Positions 12,295 to 24,194 of a stretch of 64,000 nucleotides of DNA are shown in pieces. The stretch covers positions 47,860,966-47,924,965 of the forward strand of contig OW804094.1 in the NCBI GenBank assembly GCA_942159475.1, in the 5' to 3' direction. Source of the DNA: Sthenelais limicola. Its lineage: Eukaryota > Annelida > Polychaeta > Phyllodocida > Sigalionidae. Position numbers and translations under genes: made by a program. The notes under the pieces are model-generated. The model saw only the letters and a list, made by a program, of their open reading frames with translations. It was not told the origin of the DNA and ran no database searches. The stretch's first letter is position 1. Each line of letters begins with the position of its first letter.

Positions 12295-14336
12295 GGGAAA
12301 AGTCTTCCAAGAATAATACTCCAGAAATTCAGAAAGAATCAGCCATTTCAATGAGTCTTTTTATACTATTAGTGATGTTTTCATGTTTTGCTTTATTATT
12401 GTTATTATGTATGCATTCACATTGTTTATGACTAGGACTTAATTATTTGCTTGTGGCCCCTGTTTTGGGAATCCTGGATCCATGCTACACATGATCAATA
12501 GTGCGAGAACTGTATAATCGAATTTACATTGTCCAAGGGTGAAATTTCGAAATGTCATCTGGGGAAACGCCTCAGAATTCAAAAACTGCATTCTCAACTA
12601 ATTTGAATACAAATTCTTTCGCATTTTTGTGCACGCTCAAGTTCCACTGAAATTAATTGGGGTGAAATATGGGTAATCCTGACTGAGAAAAAAAATATTA
12701 AAAAGCTAATGAATGTTATTAGTGTTTCTTCTGGCTTATCTTCCTGACGTAACATGGTATAAAATATTAAGTGAATTAATTTGTATGCAAACATGATTTT
12801 TCTAGGGAAAAGACGGAATAATGTTTCTTTCATCATTTCAGCCTTACAATGATGGAATTCTCTTTGTTATAGTTTGAATAATACAAGAATTCAAGAAAGA
12901 CATTTTGGTATTTTAGCATTCCTGTTGTGTTCCACACCATTCATTCAAATGTTTCCCCCTAGGCGGTAGCACATATGGTGCATTTATGTCTGATGCCATT
13001 GAAATCTATTTTATTTCGGGCGAATTATCCCTGATTATTTAGTTGTCTATATTACTTCCTGTATTGTGAACTTCTCAGAATTGATTACATTGAAGTTATT
13101 TGGAATTTACAATACGACCAGAAATTTGAAATAATAGAATTATTAAATTTATGAAGTAGTAGTGGCTAGGCAAATATCCCCAAAGGTGACATCTGCTACA
13201 GAGTCTCAAAAAGTCTGATATATTTCACTTACCTCAATAATCCGACGGCAGAACTTTGGGATCGTCTGTCCGAAGGGGCCCGACTCATGCCTATTTTTTT
13301 TTACTGTGAGTGCCTTTTAACGCTTATTTTCCTGAGTATTCAATTTTAAGTGATCGAAGAATCATATAGCTGGATAACTAGGGAATTTAGATGAGTGTGT
13401 CTGTTACTTTTTTCAGATAAGGTATTAACACATATTCGATTTAACTAAACATGGACACGTTTTCTCGTTAAATACAACATACACAATGCAGAAGCGTGTC
13501 ATTCCAAGTCAAATTTAAATATGGTCCAACAGCTGGCTTCCTTTCCGCAATAAAAACGCCATTAGTGTTCCTCCATTTCTTTTGATTATTATGTATTGTT
13601 GTTCGTAGTCCATCCTCTCGAATCAAGCGTCCCTCTCTTAATGGTATTTTTCCCGTATTTCTCTCAACACTAAGGATGGACGTTTTCACTCGTACTTAAT
13701 ATAAGTGAATGCTTGTAAGAGGTTGGAATCGTTGACAGTCTTAACAGATTTGCAATGATGAGCTTAATGTGAAATTATAATTAGTTGGTGCCTTAGGAGA
13801 AGTGTACTATGTAGCATGATCACCTTACGAACAGGCCTATGTGAACAATGTAAGAGTTGATAACATATTAATAATGGTAAACTTTTATTACTTTGAAAGT
13901 GGAATACCCAATGGTCTACATGCGAGAGCACGGCGCGATTGTTGATAACTTGTTTTGTTTTTAAAATATGTCATGTTTTTAGAAAATGTCTCTGATACCT
14001 TGCAAGGAATGAGTGGGATATTTAAATGTACATAATACGTGCAAACATATATCTGATATGAATTCTCTTGTACAGTTTAGTAACGCGACTTAGTTGATAC
14101 TATTGAATCAGATCTTTTTTTGTGATAATATCAAGTAAAATGGAATTACTATTATACTCGCTCATAAAATTGTATTAATTATTCCCTTTTTTTCTTTAAC
14201 TGAACTTTGATGTAATGTAATTTAAAACAGTAATTCAGGCTATTCTGGAAATATTCGTACTGATGTATGGAAATGTCTATGTCCTGAATAAAATATTTTC
14301 AAAATCAAATCAAACTCGTATAAGAATTTGGACCAA
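12295..14336. other. Intergenic DNA between the two MITE copies, nothing recognised
   Basis: AT-rich sequence with no recognisable exon, RNA gene or terminal repeats. An AATAAAATATTTTC stretch near 14288 sits directly before MITE copy 2. It could be the 3' end of a decayed retroelement, but nothing upstream supports that. Confidence 0.4.
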
Positions 14337-14730
14337 CATATGTGATGTGTCACAGAAAAAGGAGTGATAAGTCGCAAAATTGATATTTTTCAAAGTGTTT
14401 TATTCACAAGATCTCGTTATCTAGCGCTTTCACTCGCATAAATACATGTACCAAATGTCAAGAGACTATTAAATATATCCTTCCGTTTCTAAGGTCAACC
14501 TATGAAGTGCATTTAGCTACTTTACTAGTAATTGTCTACCCAGAAATATTACAAACTTTTTTTCAAATATAAAAATAATCAAACATAAAATATAGAAATA
14601 CTTTTTAGATTTCCTAAATGTTAACGCCATTGGAATCCTCTTATAATGTCATATATGTTCAAATATGATTGTATCTCAAAATCTTTTTTTCTTTGACTTA
14701 TGACTCATTTTTCTGTGACATATCACATAG
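14337..14730. mobile_element. MITE-like TIR element, copy 2 (uninterrupted)
   Basis: The left end is CATATGTGATGTGTCACAG and the right end includes GACTCATTTTTCTGTGACA followed by TATCACATA. The interior is about 320 bp, AT-rich and non-coding. It aligns in reverse complement to copy 1 (11724-12294), for example through the shared blocks AAGCGCTAGATA and AAGGATATATTT. This copy shows the element without the 165-bp insert found in copy 1. Confidence 0.75.
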
Positions 14731-15122
14731 GCCTATGTATATCAGCGCCCTCCCATGTCGAGACCCCCTTGACAGTGTTTCTTGTTTCCGCGCACAAGTT
14801 AGATGTTGTATTAGGTCCATATTCCCTGGCGTTCTTATTTAATGTAGCAGACGACATTTTCAACGGGTAACTCACATAGCAACCGGTTCCCAACTTCGTC
14901 ATTTTCTTCATTGATGAAAGACTGACCAATCAGACTCGCTGTAGCGTCCGTCTTGACCTACTTACAGATGAACCAACCTCCATGACACCAGCGCCAGGGC
15001 CAGGGGAACATAAGTCCATGCATTCGAGTCTTTTTCTTGTTCCGGCTTTTTGAAATCTCATAGTGATATGAACCAAAATTAGTAGCTTCAGTGATCGGTT
15101 ATTGTGAACACGGAAAAGAGTC

Positions 15123-17896
15123 ATGGCTAGCGAAGCACCTCCTCCAAACTACAAGGCGGTAATGCCTATCTTTGGTAAGTGATGATACATCGGCTGCGAT
15201 CTCTGACGCCTTTATATTGTGTCAGGATGCAGACTCAGCTAGGCTCTAGTAGAGGAAGTCTGGACGATCATCTAATTATAAATATGTCCAGTTTGTGTCT
15301 GGTCATTTGGTGTCACATACGGTCAAATTATATGTTTTGTGTGTGGGTATGCATGTCACAAATGACAGACGTATCCTACAATGTTTACAGTAATGGCCCG
15401 GAGTATTAAATGGCTAGGCATTTGTAGAAAACCCCAGTTGAGTCATGGAATGAATATTGAAATTATTAGCTTCGATCATTCAAGTATTAGGAATGGGGTG
15501 TGCCCCTGCGTCTATCGGATTTAATTGTATAGATGATGCCTTGTAGTCGGTCAAAAATGTTGTCTTTGCATCTTCTCTCGCTGCAATCATCCATTGAAAA
15601 TGTTATTCAAACAGTGATGTTTCCAAAAATATAGGAATATATTTATTATTATCGAGACAAAAAAGGAAATATTGTCGAGACACAATCTGCATAAACACCA
15701 ATGCCAAAAACTGGCATTATTTGACTAAAAGTATGAATGATTAGCCTATCTGTAAACATTCGACTTCGATGGGTTTAATTAAGGAGCGAATGCAATTTCA
15801 GTATCGAAGTTTGGATTCTTTTCTGAGCTCTTAAAATCATGTGTTTTGGTTAATGTTTATGGATGCATGTTAGTTATAATATCTTGAATGCCGTGAGTGT
15901 GTCTCACTCAATTCTAGCGACAAATCTATGTCAAACCAACAAATTATGTAATAAGCTTCCTGAGCCTCGACCTGTGCTATTTCTAGACGATAAACCTCCA
16001 CAATTATATTTCACTGTATGCTCGTTGTACTACTAACCAAGTCGAATATACTCCTCTCCTAGGCTATATGCCTTAACGTGTTTAGGTTTACAGTCACACT
16101 GCGAAATAGCAATTTTCTCTGATTCCAACATTATGCTTTTCTATGAGTCGTACACAATTTTCGTATTTTCTTAGTGCAAGATATCATTTGGTTCTTCGCA
16201 CAGAAAGTGAAACATTCTGACCACTTTTGATTGTACAAATACCTTTTTATTAGAGAAATCATAAACACCTCATTATCACATGTATGGACCCATAACATTC
16301 TAGCAATGCGACTACTTTTTCTATGATATAATATTGTCAGTTTGTAAAAATATATAACAAGCATCACGATGCACAGTTCTGTAAATAGTTAAGACCAACG
16401 GTAATAATAACATTACCTTAAAGCACTTGTTACATTTGAAGAACTGACTCACATCTTTATATAGTTCTATTGTCACTAAGAACCTCTAGTCATTTTTAAT
16501 CAACCCACATTTATTGAATAGCTGCAGACGAAAAGCAGGACTTAGGAGTCGTCCGTGTATCTGTTGGTATACCTGGGCTGGAGGTTTGCAGAAAGTGGAA
16601 GACAAAGGGTTTCATACCATCCTATAGTAGGGAGGAGGACAACGCTGTGATTGATATCTCGTATGAGGATAAGTAAGACAAATATCAATTTAAATCTCAT
16701 TACAAATTGTTTATCAAAGGCTTTTCTGATAATACAAAATAAAGGCACCAATTCTTTTTATATTATTTTATCATAAGATATTCATGAAAAGGATGAAATA
16801 ATAGCATTCGAGGCCATAACAACCATGGCTGAAAACGTTGTAGTGTTTTGGCTCAAAGTCACAAAGAGAGACCAATGAACCTCAACTGGTAAGAGATAAT
16901 CATTCATATAGTCATAAACCCGTGGAAAGTACTATATCCACTCTAATGCAAAGGCTGAGACCCAATTTTTACTCTTGGTTCTCTTTGCACAGGGCATTTA
17001 CCTTGACGGTAGATGGAAAGGGTAAGCTGGAAGGCAAGCAGTGGGCTTTACGAGTCAGGCAATTGCATCACCCTATAATCCCAAAGGAGTGCCACCACGA
17101 GGTAAGAATTAAAAAAGAAGTTTCTGGTGCTACAAAAAGGAGAAAGGGGGCTGGATATTTTTATGCATGTGCATGCTCAGGTAATAAAACAACGAGTTAA
17201 ATAAACAGTTATATACACTCAATTATATGCTTGTTGGTCAGTAGAGTGAGGAGGCCTGTAACTCATTTTTTTACTACCTACAAAATATAAGTATACATGT
17301 GCACAATCCTCGCTTGAGGGGTAGGGGGGCGGGGGTATTTTAGCATGTGACCTCGGTATGTGTTTTTGAAATAATGACATTTTCCTAAAAGGGGGAATTG
17401 GACCCACGCCGGTATTAGGAGGCAAATGAAGGGAGCTTTCCCAGCTTTGGAAAATTATGAGCTTGCCATAAAACCCGGTGTGGAGGGAAACCCCAATATT
17501 TTATCATTTGATAATTGTCACCAGGTGAAGAAAGACCGCATCCTTCTCTACCTAAAGAAAAAAGAAGTTAAAACATGGTACCCTGAGTTAAAAGATGAGG
17601 GATTAGACGCGTTTGATGAAGAGGCAGAAAATAAGAAGAAAGAAAGACTTGAAAAGAAAGGAAGGAAAAAGAAAAAGAAGAAAAAGGAAACTAAAAAGAA
17701 AGGGAAAGGTGAAGGCGAAGGAGGAGATGATGAAGGAGAAGAGGAGGAAGATGATGACGAGGAGGAAAGTGAAGACGAAGATGATGATAGCGACGAGGAT
17801 GAAGATGAGGGTGAAGGAAAGAGCGAAAAGGCTGAGGAACTCAAGGCTGAAGAACTCAAGGCTGAAGTTCCTAGCTCTGAAGGCATGACGGAGTAG
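15123..17896 (+). CDS. CS-domain (CacyBP/p23-type) protein, isoform A (proximal last exon)
   Basis: Exons 15123-15174, 16528-16672, 16993-17101 and 17525-17896 join in frame, all with GT-AG introns, to give 225 aa. The start is MASEAPPPNYK at an ATG with G at +4. Residues from about 50 to 125 read as a CS fold: AVIDISYEDKAFTLTVDG, the QWALRVRQLHHPI strand, then VKKDRILLYLKK and TWYPEL. This lines up best with the CS domain of CacyBP/SIP (...KPI...KVKTDTVLILCRKK...W). The N-terminal Siah-binding and C-terminal SGS parts of CacyBP are absent, so it is not a simple orthologue. CS domains usually act as Hsp90 co-chaperone or adaptor modules. The tail of this isoform is extreme: a Lys/Arg run followed by a long Asp/Glu run, ending EGMTE. 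An ATTAAA at 17973-17978 could serve polyadenylation, which supports use of 17525-17896 as a true last exon. Confidence 0.8.
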
Positions 17897-18568
17897 CTAT
17901 AAGTTAGTTCTCTAGTCAAGTATAGCTAAAATAATAATTAGCATTTAACCCCGAGTGACAAGATAGGATGGAATTAAAGCTCAGTGGAACTGGCATGGTT
18001 ATTTCATTATAACTATCTTTTAGATTTCTTCGTGCTTGAGCATGTGCACCAAATCCATGCCCCTTTTTGCCATTGATCCTTTTTATTCCAAATTGTCAGC
18101 AAAATGTCAGCATTTCTTGATACAAAAATTACCCTTAAAATATGGGCATGTATTTCACGGGCTTTTAACAATTAGTCATGGTATTTATCATGTACATGAC
18201 AGTTTTTTAAATTGAATCACTGAGATTTTCAAATTAGTCAGGAAGTTTTCCTTTGGTTAAAATGATCCCCTTTGTAATGATCATAATCCCTTCGTTTGCA
18301 GGTGAAAACTGGAAAGATAATTATTTATCTCCACAAATTGACACGGGAATCATGGTACCCTGAAATGACTGAAGGTCTAGACGCCTATGATGAAGCCGAG
18401 GAGGAGAGGCTGCGAGAGGAACAGGAGAAGAAAGCTAGAGAGGAGGAGGAGGAGAAGAACCAAGAACAGAACGAAGATGCCACACCCTCTGCCCCACCCC
18501 CTGCATACCCTGGCGAAGAGGGCACGGGAGCTTCAGTCACTGTTCAGCACACTCTAGTAGAAAATTAA
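15123..18568 (+). CDS. CS-domain (CacyBP/p23-type) protein, isoform B (distal last exon)
   Basis: The same first three exons (102 codons) can join instead to 18302-18568 after a tttgcag acceptor, giving 190 aa. The distal exon starts in the same phase and is clearly homologous to the proximal one: VKTGKIIIYLHKLTRESWYP against VKKDRILLYLKKKEVKTWYP, then EGLDAYDEAEE against EGLDAFDEEAE. The tail then differs completely. It has an E/R/K/Q-rich probable coiled-coil stretch, then a Pro-rich segment (SAPPPAYPGEEG), ending TLVEN. Because each exon has its own stop codon, the two can only be alternative last exons. Likely polyadenylation signals are ATTAAA at 19046 and AATAAA at 19367. This swaps the last strand and tail of the CS domain. 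The splice choice is inferred from sequence alone. Confidence 0.75.
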
Positions 18569-21500
18569 TGCTGAATCTGTGTTGTATCTTAATTTCCATG
18601 AACAAAACACATACTCAGTGCTCCTTATTCATATCTTTACCTGAAATGAAAGACTTCAGTTGTGACATATTTAAGCGAGTAGCTTCGTTTACATTGACTT
18701 GAGTGAAATACCTTGATAATTGCTTCAGAGGAAGAAAATTATCGGTGCTGTGTATGTGACTGTGTAGGAGGCATTACATCTATTATTATTTTTCACGAAT
18801 AATGATGATTATCACCATTGTCATCGAAGTTCATGCCTTATGATAATTACTCTATATGTACTATATTTGCACTGGGGATACTGCATTTACAATTGTTGCA
18901 TATGAGGGCTTGAATCTACATCCAACTAAGTCAGATAGTGAATATGTATTATTGCTTATAGTCATATAACATAGGTGTATATTTTAGTCACTTGCATGGG
19001 GTTTCATTGATTGACTGAACTGGTGATACTTGACCATTTATAAACATTAAAGTTTCACTATTAATGGCCACCTAGGGATAGGAAGTTAGATCTGTTTGAT
19101 ATGCATTATATAATTTTTTCTATGACAAGTTAAGAAGTTATTTTTTTCACTTCGTGGACCTGTTTTTAATACTTGTGCATGAGCACATTTTTTCTTATTG
19201 TTATGTTGACTTTTTAAAAGAAAGTACTCTTGCATCATGATGAAGAACTTTTACAATAATGGTATTGAATAACTATTGCCTATAATTATGAATGTGTGAA
19301 TCTCTATCGGCTAGTGATCTGTCTTTTTACTTGTTGCTGGGATGCATCTGTTTTCCTGAACATTTGAATAAATCTTTTAAAAAGTATGCTTTAATTGCCT
19401 TGTCAAGAATACTTACAGTACTGACTGCATGTACAGTAATAATGACACTGAGTTTGTAAGTGAGATGTACAACACCAGATGGCAGATAATAGTCGAATGC
19501 GCGTGTAGTTCGCAAAAGTAAAGCTAGGCGGCATCAGAGAGCTCCAATGGGGGTGGAGGAGTATCAGAGTGGCTTTTCACAACGCCCCCAGACTGGTTTC
19601 CCCAAAACATCACCCCTGGTGACAATTACCCAAATGAGAGTTTATTGATCCCCTCCTCACAATAAATCAATGGATCTCATTTTCTACAAGACAATCCCAG
19701 AGTGTGACCTAGATCCGCCCTGATACTCTGCAGTAAGGGCTATCTAGGGATGACTGACCTAAGCGAGTGACCACCAAATGTACTGATGATCACCCTCGAG
19801 GGTCTTAGCAGGGGAAGGGCATTCTATAGGGGGAGGCCATATTAGACCATGAAAATGCAGCCTCTGACAGTAACGGAAGTACTATATTATGATTAGTGTG
19901 TTGGTGCGATGCGTGCGCGAAGAAATTAAGTAGGAAGTGTGGCTAAGCATACAACTTTTTTGACAATAACCTGACGTGAAATGACCAAGGACCCTGCAGG
20001 TCCCCAAAAAGACGGAGCGGGTTCCAACATGGCCCTTTTGCAGAATTAAGTATGCGTCCTAATCCACTTAATGTTGGGGATAATTATGAACCTATAATTA
20101 TGACATGACATTCTAAACAGAACAATACTGAATGAGGTGACCTTAACTACATACATTGATATTTGATAAGTATTTATTAATAGCATTTAGATTAGAATTT
20201 AGATCTTGAGAATCTGAAACCATTAGTTTTTATAATGTATGCACTTCTAGACACAGCCACAGGGAAACATATTATTTTAACCCTAATATCGATATTAAAC
20301 TAGAATAAAACATATCCTCATCGTTGGCACAAAGTAAAGGCGTGCTGGACCATTATATTCTAGCTATTCAAAGCAATCATACACAAAACGTACACGAAGA
20401 TTATCGAGAATGAGCTGAGAATATGGCGAAATCTTACTTTGACTAGTCGATCACACAGAATGTTACATAATGAATTGTACATATTAGACTAGTATCAGGT
20501 CTGATCATAATAGCACTTCAGATGTGTTTACTACTGTGACATTCATGTGTGCATCTACATGTCAAACACCATGTCCGTGGATACTATTCGGAACAATTAA
20601 AGTACACCATGCTTTCTATGCAGCGTCATTTGAAGGAAATATTTATAAATCAGCAGAAATATCATGTTGGTTATTTACTAACTACATACCAACTAATGAT
20701 GATCAAACAATAGATGTCTCCTTTGAACACATGATTTAAAACAATTTGGTTATTATTCCACTAATACTAATCATATCATTTGAAAATTAGTATACCGTAC
20801 ATTATACATGTATCTCAAAACATTATCCTGAAATAAGTGACCCAAGGACTTCTTCTATGACATGGAAAAGGCTTACTAAAAGATTGCTCTTTATCAAACG
20901 ATCAGAATACTTTTCTTCCGTACCATTGGTATAGCCACGGCTCCCCTATTCTTGGTCTGTGATATCATTATCATCATCATCATCATCATCATCATCATTC
21001 ATAACTTGTATTTGCATCATGAAAATAGGAGAAGTACGATTCTTCCAACCGTTGCCCAATTTCTACATAATCAACAATAAGGTTTACATGACCGTACAAA
21101 TGATGGAAAAGTTGTCCAAATTTCAGTGAAAAGTATTATAGTTTTGAAATAAACTTAATATATTAGTATCACAGTAAAAAATATATGAGTTTACATCGAT
21201 ACCTTTTTAATTGGATTTAAACTAAAGGCTAAAGACGCATGCACACTGAACTCGTGGACGTTGAGCATCATTTCAGCACAAATAGTATATAACGCTTTGC
21301 TAATATTTGCAAATTACCGCTATTAAAGTACTACCTGCGTGGCCGACAGACATAAACCATAATTTAACCATATATCCATCAAGCTTTAAGCAAGTACAAG
21401 CCGTTTTCCCTACGCCAACTTCGATCTATCACCTTAATCGTTCAAGTTTTGTCAATCTTATCACCATCGATCATTGCATAACAATTCAAGAATTACCCAA

Positions 21501-21632
21501 GAATGCCGCCAAAGTCCATTCAAATCGTGCTCGAATTGTCTTCTGTCTCAAAACACCAGAATGCCTTCCAGGGAAGTACACTAAAAGCCAAAGTCTACTA
21601 TAAATTTTAGTTGGTATAATGTCCTTGTGCCA
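18569..21632. other. 3' UTR of CS-domain gene, then intergenic DNA
   Basis: The 3' UTR of isoform B probably ends after AATAAA at 19367-19372. A more GC-rich patch follows at about 19500-19860, without an open frame that I recognise. The rest is AT-rich, with an (ATC)n microsatellite near 20963-20999. No exon or RNA gene is seen. Confidence 0.5.
20963..20999. repeat. (ATC)n microsatellite
   Basis: About ten near-perfect TCA/ATC triplets in a row. No coding context. Confidence 0.9.
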
Positions 21633-22397
21633 CTATTCCTCATCACTTGCATCATCTTTGAGTGGGTGCTGGGTGAGTTTGACTCTTTGCTGAATTCCAT
21701 ATCTACATTTACATTTACCTTCTGTTACACTGTACACGCCACTCTTATCCACCTGAAAGCCCTGGTCAGGTGTGAAGACCTGTTGTACAGTGAGGGTTAC
21801 AGTTGTCATGTGAGAGTTGTCCTTCCTGTTCCTAATTGTTACATGGACCTTACCTTCAAACTTGGTTTTCACCGAGAAGTCGCCGTTGTATTCATCCTCT
21901 TTGATCACCAAAGCTGCTGTGGTCTTGTGACGAGGAGGGACCTTTACTTGGCTGTCAACTGACCATAACAATTCCTCTTCAAACATCTGACCATCTGTTT
22001 TTGTCAAGAACATTTCAGATTTGAATCCTCCGTTCGCCTGAAGAACAGGGTTCGGAGGAAGCATTTTGATATCCATATGAGCCTCGAACCTGTAACCTCT
22101 CATGCAAGTAAGGGTGCAAACCGACCGCGTTTTTCGTTGGGTGTTGAAATTATATGTTTGTTCAGAATCGGTACTATTAGAGAAGACAGCTTTAAATAGT
22201 ACATGATTCTGAGAATCACCAATGTTCGATTCATTCCTATAAATTGGAGCATCGTGTAACACACGTAGATGTTTCGTGTTGATGTCCGAGGAACGTATGT
22301 CCTCATCCATATTACGTCGGATGTCCCGCTCAAATGGAAATGATTTAACAGCATTGATGATGATTTCGTCAATATCTATAACCGGTGGAGGCGCCAT
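21633..22397 (-). CDS. ETX/MTX2 (aerolysin-fold) family protein
   Basis: A single open frame of 254 aa starting MAPPPVIDID. A cccgcag acceptor-like site 19 nt before the ATG suggests a 5'-UTR intron. The middle carries features I associate with the epsilon-toxin/MTX2 branch of aerolysin-like beta pore-formers. These are alternating beta strands, an N-S-T-D-S-E-Q-T-Y type turn at about 73-82, and the motif W-S-V-D-S-Q-V-K-V-P-P-R-H-K-T-T at about 145-160. A strand pair ending F-E-G-K-V-H-V at about 180-186 follows. The first 45 residues look like a short non-family head and the last 30 include K-C-K-C-R and an acidic end. There is no signal peptide, so it is either cytosolic or exported by a non-classical route. 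Known animal relatives act in defence or digestion. The role here is unknown, and no receptor-binding lectin domain is fused to it. Confidence 0.75.
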   Translation of the reverse strand: MAPPPVIDIDEIIINAVKSFPFERDIRRNMDEDIRSSDINTKHLRVLHDAPIYRNESNIGDSQNHVLFKAVFSNSTDSEQTYNFNTQRKTRSVCTLTCMRGYRFEAHMDIKMLPPNPVLQANGGFKSEMFLTKTDGQMFEEELLWSVDSQVKVPPRHKTTAALVIKEDEYNGDFSVKTKFEGKVHVTIRNRKDNSHMTTVTLTVQQVFTPDQGFQVDKSGVYSVTEGKCKCRYGIQQRVKLTQHPLKDDASDEE

Positions 22398-23534
22398 TGT
22401 TGATTTTTATTTCAATCTGCGGGAGGATGTGGATTACGAAGATTTAGGGATTGGCTTTTTACTCTTCCTTTTTATCTGAAATCAGAAAGAACGCACATAT
22501 TAAATCAGATTAGAATTCCCCTATAGTATACAGAATGACAATGATTTTGTGAGTAACGATATTATATCTTCTAGGATCAAGAATGGTTTTGAAATTATTG
22601 ACTTTGTTAAAGACGTACACCCCTTGTAGCTGTATTGTATTATATATAAATAATGTGTGAAAGTTAGACATACTGGATAGGAGGTTTATTGTCGATGCAT
22701 GCATGATAAATTCAAATGTCAGAAGCGTTGACAAAAACAAAATTTGATGGGTAGTCACGTGACAAATTATAGTGGGTGATTATGGAAGGATATGCTGTAC
22801 AATTAACAGATTAACATAATCTAATTATCTCAGACCTAATTAATACTCACTACGTCTATGCGTAACTTTTTTTCCATAATTAATGAATGCGCATACATTA
22901 TAGGCCTACATGTTAAAAGAAGGGCACACATATGTCACATATGTACACACGACATCAATAATTAAAATACTTTCATGTAATAGATATTTATAAGAGAAAT
23001 ATGAGATCAAATAAATATGTAGTGCGCAGCGCCATGTGAATGGGTTGGGTTTATTTGATTGATTTTAAACACGAACTATGTTTTAACCCCATGTATATAT
23101 ATTATGCTGGATAGCTGCGTTATTTTTCTATTTAATGCCAATCATAAATGAAAAGAAATTTCAACGATACAATACATTTTGAATAGGCATATAGTGACTT
23201 GTAACTTTTGGATAGTATATTTCTCAGCATATTATACTGAGAAGAACGAGAGAACTCTCTAGCTGGCAATACATTTCCTAAATAAAATCTATTCAAATCT
23301 AAATCTATACCACCGTATTGTTTTGGACATATTGCCAATCGCTGTGAATGCCAACCATACATAAGATAGACCTGCCCTTCAATATAAGGAAGATGTCTAT
23401 TCAACTAATAACCATAATACAATATGTATGTTATAGGTAGTGTGCGCATGTACTGATAAATATTATAAGATCATCTTATTTCATTTGGACATTTTGTTGA
23501 AAAGAAAAATGTATCGCGACTAGGTCGGCTCTAC

Positions 23535-23650
23535 TGGCTGCTGGTCTTCCCGTGAAAATTGCAGCCCCGCCAGGGTTCGAACGCACACAATTCTTATTCC
23601 TCTGCATGCATTCAAAGGCAGCACTTTAGTGCGCGCAGCCATTTGAGTTA
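23535..23650 (-). mobile_element. tRNA-derived SINE fragment
   Basis: On the minus strand GCGTTCGAACCC (23573-23584) is a near-consensus pol III B box. It is followed by CTGGCGGGGCTGCAAT, which is shared (one mismatch class) with the SINE at 41776-41911. The A-box side is poorly preserved. Confidence 0.5.
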
Positions 23651-23840
23651 TTTTGAGCTTGTTTTTTGTTTTATACAGTTTGTATAAGAGACAAATACAT
23701 GTTACTGGATGCAAGTATGAAGGTCTTAACATGGATTGGCATGGTGAATACTCTGAAATCGAGAGACCAGAGTTGGGACCTGAGAGAATATAAATGTAAC
23801 TAGCAATCGAGGCAGAAACGTTCTTCTTAGATTGATTAAT

Positions 23841-23880
23841 ATCATTAATACTAGATTACTATCATTAATACTAGATTACT
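23841..23880. repeat. 20-bp tandem duplication
   Basis: ATCATTAATACTAGATTACT occurs twice head to tail without a mismatch. Confidence 0.95.
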
Positions 23881-24106
23881 ATAAGACTACAAAATTGGCA
23901 ATTGAGTGTCAGGTTAGTGTGCTCGCTCCTGGCAACACTCGGGATTGCTCCCAAAGGCCAGAAAGTGGTTGACTTTCAGATTTCTCTCCTGTACGTACGA
24001 TAGACGATGGTAGGAGAATCGTGGGGGTTTAGCTCGCACACCGTGGCTCAAGTGCCCACTGACAGTGCTGGCAGTGCTTACTTATACTTGGCTCATGGGC
24101 TGATGC

Positions 24107-24194
24107 AATGGCCTATAGCTCACTCATCTGATCGAGTTATGTTCAGGTTGACACTCACACACACGGGCAGAGGGAGTTGGAATACAGTCGTGTG
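24107..24194 (+). repeat. 88-bp dispersed direct repeat, copy 1
   Basis: Starts AATGGCCTATAGCTCACTC and ends AATACAGTCGTGTG. An almost identical copy (one difference seen, GAGTT/GAGTC) lies 2.1 kb downstream at 26256-26343. It is probably a short interspersed element. The TAGCTCACT start is weakly A-box-like, but no good B box is present. Confidence 0.85.

Noticed and set aside
17548..17919. Minus-strand Ser/Phe-rich open frame opposite the CS-domain exon
   Set aside because: It is the complement of the Lys- and Asp/Glu-rich tail of isoform A. Composition explains it, and it has no domain.
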